Positions 42,280 to 47,555 of a DNA stretch of 47,555 nt are shown piece after piece (the stretch's first letter is position 1; each line of letters opens with the position of its first letter). This DNA is from Ignavibacteriales bacterium (GTDB taxonomy: Bacteria > Bacteroidota > Ignavibacteria > UBA10030). The notes under the pieces are model-generated. The model saw only the letters and a program-made list of their open reading frames with translations. It was not told the DNA's origin and made no database searches. Both the position numbers and the translations under genes were made by a program. The stretch is from positions 1 to 47,555 of the forward strand of contig JACPUH010000099.1 in assembly GCA_016192345.1 (NCBI GenBank). The letters are read 5' to 3'.

Positions 42280-44100
42280 TCAATAGCTTCCGTACAACGG
42301 CCCGAAGTTGGAACACGCGCGGAAATCCGCCCCCTGAAGTTCGTGGGCGCCAAACTCCGTCCAGGCACTGGGCCGGAAAACCTTTTCCTCGGCGACGTTG
42401 TGCATATAAACCGGGATCCGCAGCATCGAGGCCAGGGTAATCAAATCCGTCCCGCCATGACCGTAACTGAACGCACAATGGTTGGCCCCCCAGTTATTCA
42501 TAACGCTATAGACGTCACGGAAAGGACCTTGACCCGTGAGATTCGGTGCAAACCAGGTCGTGGGCCACGTAGGGTTGGTTCGTTGATCAAGCGTACGGTG
42601 CACGTCTTTGGGAAGGTCGACCGTCCATCCTTCGGCGATCTGCATCGCGGGGCCAAGTCCTTTCACGAGATTGATGCGCGCAGCCGTGACCGGCATGCCC
42701 CCCCGCGTGACGAAGCCTGAGGAGAACCCCCCCCCGCGAAAATATTCCGTGATCGCCGGATACCACGTCGTTGCTTTCAGGCATTTGAGCATTTCGTCCG
42801 GCGTAATGTCCCAGAACTGCTTCATCACCGGTTTGCCGTCGCTCTGCTGCTGGGCGGTGCCGTCGAGAGCCGCGGAACCCGAGTTGATCAGGTGCAGAAA
42901 CCCTCCTGCTCCTCTCCCCGTCAGTTTGTGGCGCGTGACCCGCTTGACCGCCTCCGGACTCCAATACGTCCGCACATCGGCAAAGATCTGTGCCGTGCCG
43001 GTGAGCAGGTGTCCGAGCAACATCGTTGCGCCGTTCAGCGCATCGTTCTCCGTCGCCATGATGTACGGCTGTCGAATGCCGTTCCAATCGAACGAGGAAC
43101 AAAGGATCGCTTCCAGAAAATCACCGTTGGGTAAATGGTCGGTCCATTGCCGCTGCCCCTGGAAACCGGCGGCAAGGGCATTACGGCCGAGAGCTTCCTC
43201 GCCAAACCCCAACTCGGCGAGCCGCGGGTTCCCGGCCATGAGATCGCGGGCGATGAGAGTCATCTTGACGCACGTCTCCCAATCATGGTCCTTCTGTGCA
43301 CGGCTCCGCCGCTTCCTCGGAGCGTTGGCATCCTCCCCTTCTTTACAGTAGGTGCGCGTCCACTTCAATGCGGTCCGAAATTCATGCGCGTCGTAGATCT
43401 CTTCCTCGATGCGGCGGACAAATTCCGTCATGTCGATCGTTTCCACCCTCATGCCAAGATAGCGTTCGAAGAAGGATTGATCAACGATCGACCCCGCAAT
43501 CCCCATCGAAACGCCCCCCATCGAGAGGTAGGATGTTCCTCTCATAGTTGCCACGGCGAGACCTGCCCGCGCAAATTGGAGGAGTTTCCCCTGGACGTCG
43601 GCTGGAATGGAGGCATCCCCCATTTCCTGGACATCCCTTCCATAAATATTAAAAACGGGCAAACCTTTCTGGTTATACCCTGCAGACACCGCGGCAAGGT
43701 AGACAGCGCCAGGTCGCTCCGTCCCGTTAAATCCCCAAACAGCTTTAGGGATGAGCGGGTCCATATCCATCGTTTCCGACCCATAACACCAGCAGGGGGA
43801 TACGGTCAACGAAACGCCGACCCCCTCCCGCCTGAATTTCTCCGCCGCACGGGCTGCCTCGGCAACTCCGCCAATGCATGTGTCGGCGAGAACACACTCC
43901 ACCTTCAAGCCGTTCGCGTGGCGGAGGTTCTTCGTCAAGAACTCCGCCGCGCTCCGGGCCATCGCCATGGTCTGTTTCTCCAGCGACTCGCGCACCCCGC
44001 CGAGCCGCCCGTCTATTGCCGGACGAATGCCGATCTTCGACATAGCCCCCACCACGCGATTCCGGGGTGGGGTCATCCTGATCTCTTGTGATTGTGCCAT
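42280..44100 (-). CDS. fucI: L-fucose isomerase
   Basis: 606 residues from [14 protein letters not shown]; the start is set by AAAGGAAA 3-9 bases upstream, and the longer frame to 44133 is not needed. FucI interconverts L-fucose and L-fuculose (and D-arabinose and D-ribulose) using manganese. E351 in [12 protein letters not shown]375 in IFADVRTYW and H541 in [13 protein letters not shown] correspond to the metal ligands E337, D361 and H528 of the E. coli enzyme with offsets of 13-14. The protein is slightly longer than the E. coli one. Its product suits the kinase and aldolases in the operon downstream, from which it is separated by the structured element. Confidence 0.95.
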   Translation of the reverse strand: MAQSQEIRMTPPRNRVVGAMSKIGIRPAIDGRLGGVRESLEKQTMAMARSAAEFLTKNLRHANGLKVECVLADTCIGGVAEAARAAEKFRREGVGVSLTVSPCWCYGSETMDMDPLIPKAVWGFNGTERPGAVYLAAVSAGYNQKGLPVFNIYGRDVQEMGDASIPADVQGKLLQFARAGLAVATMRGTSYLSMGGVSMGIAGSIVDQSFFERYLGMRVETIDMTEFVRRIEEEIYDAHEFRTALKWTRTYCKEGEDANAPRKRRSRAQKDHDWETCVKMTLIARDLMAGNPRLAELGFGEEALGRNALAAGFQGQRQWTDHLPNGDFLEAILCSSFDWNGIRQPYIMATENDALNGATMLLGHLLTGTAQIFADVRTYWSPEAVKRVTRHKLTGRGAGGFLHLINSGSAALDGTAQQQSDGKPVMKQFWDITPDEMLKCLKATTWYPAITEYFRGGGFSSGFVTRGGMPVTAARINLVKGLGPAMQIAEGWTVDLPKDVHRTLDQRTNPTWPTTWFAPNLTGQGPFRDVYSVMNNWGANHCAFSYGHGGTDLITLASMLRIPVYMHNVAEEKVFRPSAWTEFGAHELQGADFRACSNFGPLYGSY

Positions 44101-44186
44101 AGATTTTCCTTTTCCGCTAAGAATGGAGTGCATCCTCCTTAAGAAATAATTCCTTCGCGTTCAAGGGCCTGAGGGTCGGTATGAAT

Positions 44187-46160
44187 TTATTTCTTAGTGA
44201 AACGCCCAACGAACCCCCCTCCTTCACGCATTTCAAGAGAGAGGGTGTTACCGGATTTCAGGGTCGTGTTCTCAATCCTGACAGCAGCGGAATCAGCAAG
44301 GTCATCCCGCACGAGGGTGGCCCGGTAATCGCCGGAACCAAGGAACGATAGCGGAACCCGGACCGTTCGAGGGCCCGTGCCGCTCATAACGGCAAGGAAC
44401 CAGGAAGTCCCTTTCCGACGGGCAAAGGCAACATGCTCGCCGATTTTCGAATCCGGAAGAACAATCGTCTCATCCCAGACGGAGGGAATACTCTTGATTA
44501 CATCCGCGGCAGGGTTGTCAAGGATGCTCTGAGGATGGGCCGCAATGGTCAGGAGGGGGGAAGAGTACACCGCCATGCTGGCAATCTGCTGTGGGATGCT
44601 TGAGTCACGCCGACGCTCACTAAAGATCATCGTTGTGTAGTCGGCCGGTCCTGCAAGGTACCGGGTGAACGGAAGGATGGTTTGGTGTCTCGCGCGTCGC
44701 ATAAGTCTGCTGGACTCCATGCCGCGGATCGATTCGCGCACCAGCTCATTGGGCCACGTTCGATCCCGGCCGGTCGGTTTGTTGGAGCCGTGGAAGACAA
44801 CCAGAATCTTGTGTTCGGCCGCCTTTTGCAACAATTCTTCGTAATGATCAACAACCTCCCTGGCTTCGTGATCCAGGAAGTCGATCTTGGTTCCCACGAC
44901 ACCGAGATCATGAAGCATCGTGAAAAACTCCTCACGCGCCTCGGGCGTTCGAAGTTGTCTGCTATGGATCCAAAACCATACGCCCACCCCCTGCGCCTTT
45001 GAGTATTCAACCATTTCCTTTCGTTCTTCCATTGTCCACCGGCTCCACACCCCTTCTATAATATGATGCTCGAATCCCAGCAGACCGGCCATGCGGGAAA
45101 ATCCCTTTAAACCCTCAAACCCTGTCTCTCCCCCGTCGACATAACGCCAGACTGCCCGTCCGGGTTTGATCCAGGAGGACTCGATCCCCTGGGGGAAGAG
45201 TTTTGGGTCCGGGGGAGGACAGAGATTGGGAATGATGGTACTGTTCACCAGCGTGTTGAGGTCCCGCCCGACCATGACAACACGCCACGGCGTCCTGATC
45301 TCTCCGGTGATTGAAGCCGGCCTCCCGAGCCGCTTCCCCTCCTCCCTCCCGTACCGAAGTTCGAACGGATAGTTGAGAGGCTGACGATGGCCGAGACCAA
45401 CAATCCATCCGCGGCGACCATCAGATTCCAAGGCCATGCCGCTGTAGTTCACAAGGTTCGCCTCGGTGATGGATGCATAACCGGACTCCCCCGGCAGCTT
45501 GAGCGTGACCGGCGGGCCACCCCATTGCCCCAAAGGCACTTCGGAAATATCCTGTCGGACGTATTCTGCTTCATAGTGCCCGTCGAGATCGTGGGACCAG
45601 ACGGTCGACCCGGATGGCACGACGAAGGTGGTATATTCGTCCGGCGTGCGGACCGTATCCGCTTTTCCCGGGACGACATGCCGGAAGGCTACGCCGTCAT
45701 TGAACGCACGGACTTCCAACACATACTCGGTCAGCGAGAGATCATGCTGCAATGTGATCCGGGCGCCTTTGCACTGGTTCGTCGCCGTGCTGTGGGCTCC
45801 GTACCAGGGATACGTCTCGTTCACCTCATATCGTTCCAGGTTGCCGAAGACAACACCTGAGGAGAGATCGTACCCGTCGACATTCATGACGATCGGGGAG
45901 GGTTCGATAACCGTTGTCTCTTTCAGCTTCACCGTGAAGGTGAGCCGCTCGGCGTTCGGGAGAAGGGTGAACGTTACATTCCCGTCCGGGCTGACAACCT
46001 CAACCTCCTTCATCGGCACGACCCGTATCAACCGCCTCGTTCGTTGTTCCTGGGGTTGTGTCTGGGAAAAAACAGCCCGCACGATGCAGAGCAACATTAT
46101 GCCGGTGATGACAAGAAGACGGATAGACCGGCTTTCGCAATATGGTCCGCAGTTGATCAT
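44187..46160 (-). CDS. GH97 family alpha-glycosidase
   Basis: A 657-residue exported enzyme with a signal or anchor (LLVITGIMLLCIVRAVFSQ). The N-terminal beta-sandwich (about 50-300, VEVVSPDGNVTFTLLPNAER), TIM barrel (about 310-560) and C-terminal domain (about 565-657) follow the GH97 plan. GH97 contains inverting alpha-glucosidases and retaining alpha-galactosidases. Here GTKIDFLDHEA places an aspartate (D427) where the retaining type has its nucleophile, so an alpha-galactosidase-like retaining enzyme is more likely. GAGGGAA lies 5 bases before the start. It follows the GH105-like gene after 93 bases and precedes fucI. Confidence 0.9.
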   Translation of the reverse strand: MINCGPYCESRSIRLLVITGIMLLCIVRAVFSQTQPQEQRTRRLIRVVPMKEVEVVSPDGNVTFTLLPNAERLTFTVKLKETTVIEPSPIVMNVDGYDLSSGVVFGNLERYEVNETYPWYGAHSTATNQCKGARITLQHDLSLTEYVLEVRAFNDGVAFRHVVPGKADTVRTPDEYTTFVVPSGSTVWSHDLDGHYEAEYVRQDISEVPLGQWGGPPVTLKLPGESGYASITEANLVNYSGMALESDGRRGWIVGLGHRQPLNYPFELRYGREEGKRLGRPASITGEIRTPWRVVMVGRDLNTLVNSTIIPNLCPPPDPKLFPQGIESSWIKPGRAVWRYVDGGETGFEGLKGFSRMAGLLGFEHHIIEGVWSRWTMEERKEMVEYSKAQGVGVWFWIHSRQLRTPEAREEFFTMLHDLGVVGTKIDFLDHEAREVVDHYEELLQKAAEHKILVVFHGSNKPTGRDRTWPNELVRESIRGMESSRLMRRARHQTILPFTRYLAGPADYTTMIFSERRRDSSIPQQIASMAVYSSPLLTIAAHPQSILDNPAADVIKSIPSVWDETIVLPDSKIGEHVAFARRKGTSWFLAVMSGTGPRTVRVPLSFLGSGDYRATLVRDDLADSAAVRIENTTLKSGNTLSLEMREGGGFVGRFTKK

Positions 46161-46253
46161 GACAATTCCCTCAGTATGGGTAGAGGCTGTACCGGATTAT
46201 GGATTTTTCTGATTCCGCCCGATGCAGGTGAACCCTGCTCCCGGGAAATCGAG

Positions 46254-47414
46254 TCATCTCAATAAAGCCGTAGCGCACCAAAGGATCGGGGCCTGGCCAT
46301 GCATATCCCCGACGTTCCGCTTGCGGTCGATATAGTACTGGTAGTCGTTCTTCTTGTTGGTTCCCTCACACACCTCGCGGACATCGGCGTCTTCATTGAT
46401 GTATTGGATCAAGGCGAGCCAAGCTTTCCGTGCTGCCGGACCGTAGGTGTTCGCATCCAGCCAACCGTTTTTCACCCCCGTAATGAAGGCGAAGGTGAAC
46501 ATGCCAGTGGACGAAGTTTCCTGCCACGACTCGGGACGGTCGATCAGTTGACGCCACATGCCGTCCTCCCCCTGAAACTTCAACAAGGAAGCCATCATGG
46601 TTTTGAAGCCCTCCATGATGCGTGGCCGATTGGGATGGTCCTCGGGGAGGGACCGGAGCAATTCCGCTGTCCCGGCTGCCATCCAGCCATTCCCCCGCCC
46701 CCAGAAAAACGGGACATCGGGGGCATGGTAGAAGAGTCCGTTAGGCATTTGCAGCGTATCGAGATAGATCACCATCTCCTTCGCTGCCCGGTCGATGTAG
46801 GTGCGGTCCCCGATGGCGCGGTAGGCTTGCGCCTGCGCGGCGGTGATCATGAACATATCGTCGATCCACATCCTTGTCTGCCATGTATACCCAAGCCGGT
46901 AATATGCCCATGCCTGGGGCGTAGCCCGCGAACCGAATGGCTCACCCCACTGCTTGTCCGCCATATCCTTGCCGATCTCCAGGTACCGGGGATCCCTGGT
47001 TTGCATGTAGGTCTCAAACGGTACCGAAGCAAACACGGTATGATCGACATGATCGGAAATGGGGATGAGGCTCTTTTCTTCGTTGAAGAGGGGTTCGAAG
47101 CGCGCAACGAGTTGTTTAAGCAATTCCCCGTCATTGGAGACCTTGGCAAATGTGAGGGAACCGTACCACGTGCACACTTCGGGATAGGTAATTCGTGCGG
47201 GAGGACCGGGACGACCGAAGTTCTGATGCGGACTTTCGATAAAGCGGGCGGCCACGCGTTTCCCGATCTCCTGCGGCGAGGAACCGGCAGGCCAGGGACC
47301 CAAATCGACCGTCGATTTTATGGTCGATGAGGTTGGCGCACAACTCATTCCCCCAATACCCATGAGCACTATGACGATATACGGTAATCCTTCATTCAGC
47401 CTTCTCATCTTCAT
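46254..47414 (-). CDS. GH105-like unsaturated uronyl hydrolase lipoprotein
   Basis: 386 residues with lipobox GMSC (Cys25), so it is probably lipid-anchored. The (alpha/alpha)6 barrel shows WIDDMFMITAAQAQAYRA (D185/D186 region), FFWGRGNGWMAAGTAELL and SSTGMFTFAFITGVKNGWLD, typical of GH105 (YesR/YteR type), which removes unsaturated galacturonyl or glucuronyl residues from lyase products such as rhamnogalacturonan fragments. GH88 is close in fold but the WGRGNGW motif favours GH105. AAAGGA lies just before the start; the second ATG at 47408 is better spaced from it. It supports lyase-based depolymerisation along with the GH88 gene. Confidence 0.88.
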   Translation of the reverse strand: MKMRRLNEGLPYIVIVLMGIGGMSCAPTSSTIKSTVDLGPWPAGSSPQEIGKRVAARFIESPHQNFGRPGPPARITYPEVCTWYGSLTFAKVSNDGELLKQLVARFEPLFNEEKSLIPISDHVDHTVFASVPFETYMQTRDPRYLEIGKDMADKQWGEPFGSRATPQAWAYYRLGYTWQTRMWIDDMFMITAAQAQAYRAIGDRTYIDRAAKEMVIYLDTLQMPNGLFYHAPDVPFFWGRGNGWMAAGTAELLRSLPEDHPNRPRIMEGFKTMMASLLKFQGEDGMWRQLIDRPESWQETSSTGMFTFAFITGVKNGWLDANTYGPAARKAWLALIQYINEDADVREVCEGTNKKNDYQYYIDRKRNVGDMHGQAPILWCATALLR

Positions 47415-47472
47415 TTGTCCTTTCTCTAGACGGCATGAGAGTTTTTATTCCACTTCCCGGGAAAAACCCCGT

Positions 47473-47555
47473 TCACCTCAACAGAACCATTTTTCCACTT
47501 TGGCGATACGACCCGGCTTCAAGGGAGTAAAGGTATGTGCCGCTTCCCACCGGAC
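47473..47555 (-). CDS. C-terminal end of a T9SS-sorted protein (partial)
   Basis: Only the last 26 codons are in the window. They read GTYLYSLEAGSYRQSGKMVL followed by LR and a stop, the final strand pair of a T9SS type A sorting domain (G-x-Y-x-Y-x-L, then K-M-V-L-L). The gene enters from the right edge and precedes the GH105-like gene by 58 bases, so it may be the secreted depolymerase or another enzyme of the same locus. Nothing else about the protein can be said. Confidence 0.75.
   Translation of the reverse strand, partial: PVGSGTYLYSLEAGSYRQSGKMVLLR

Noticed and set aside
44141..44195. AAGAAATAA/TTATTTCTT inverted pair near the GH97 stop
   Set aside because: It is short, AT-rich, includes the stop codon and has a 37-base loop; too weak to call a terminator.
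25537..47555. Bacterial microcompartment for fucose/rhamnose
   Set aside because: The aldolase and kinase set resembles such loci, but no shell-protein gene or encapsulation peptide was seen.

Overview
The window looks like chromosomal DNA of a member of the Bacteroidota/Ignavibacteriota side of the FCB superphylum, probably a free-living polysaccharide degrader. Two proteins end in type IX secretion (T9SS) sorting tails, one with the NYPNPFNP motif common in Ignavibacteria and relatives, and many enzymes carry Sec, lipoprotein or Tat-like export signals. Base composition is moderately GC-rich. No rRNA, tRNA, CRISPR array, phage module or complete insertion sequence was seen. All genes but two are on the minus strand. 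The species cannot be named from sequence alone.

Layout, left to right. 1-8.5 kb: an outer-membrane DUF5916/CBM9 protein, a redox pair (DsbD N-domain-like protein and one-cysteine redoxin), a plus-strand class III adenylate cyclase, a T9SS cargo protein and CutC. 8.5-16.3 kb: a large GH5-like hydrolase overlapping cutC, a stand-alone CHASE2 membrane protein and a GH92 alpha-mannosidase. 16.3-17.1 kb: a RAYT transposase gene surrounded and penetrated by four copies of a 46-bp palindromic repeat. 17.3-25.3 kb: a secreted PQQ-type propeller protein (plus strand), then uxaC, galT, galK, a 71-aa membrane protein and an SSS-family sugar symporter. 25.5-41.8 kb: one long minus-strand run, probably an operon, reading class II aldolase, rhamnulokinase, bifunctional aldolase/dehydrogenase, sugar ABC transporter (binding protein, ATPase, permease), GH88, alginate-lyase-family protein, DUF4861 lipoprotein, GH2 and GH29. 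42-47.5 kb: L-fucose isomerase, GH97, a GH105-like lipoprotein and the tail of another T9SS protein.

Together the genes describe import and breakdown of a heteropolysaccharide rich in deoxyhexoses (fucose, rhamnose), galactose and uronic acids. Lyase and GH88/GH105 enzymes would remove uronyl ends, GH2/GH29/GH92/GH97 would trim neutral sugars, ABC and sodium-coupled transporters would import them, and FucI, RhaB, the aldolases, GalK/GalT and UxaC would feed central metabolism. No SusC/SusD pair, sulfatase or local transcription regulator was found, which is unusual for a glycan locus in this superphylum.

The noncoding DNA is the most unusual part. Besides the RAYT unit there are several 100-150 bp inverted-repeat elements built from 9-10 nt tandem words, and a 365-bp block (41885-42250) with a multi-stem, RNA-like core framed by hairpins in mirrored order.
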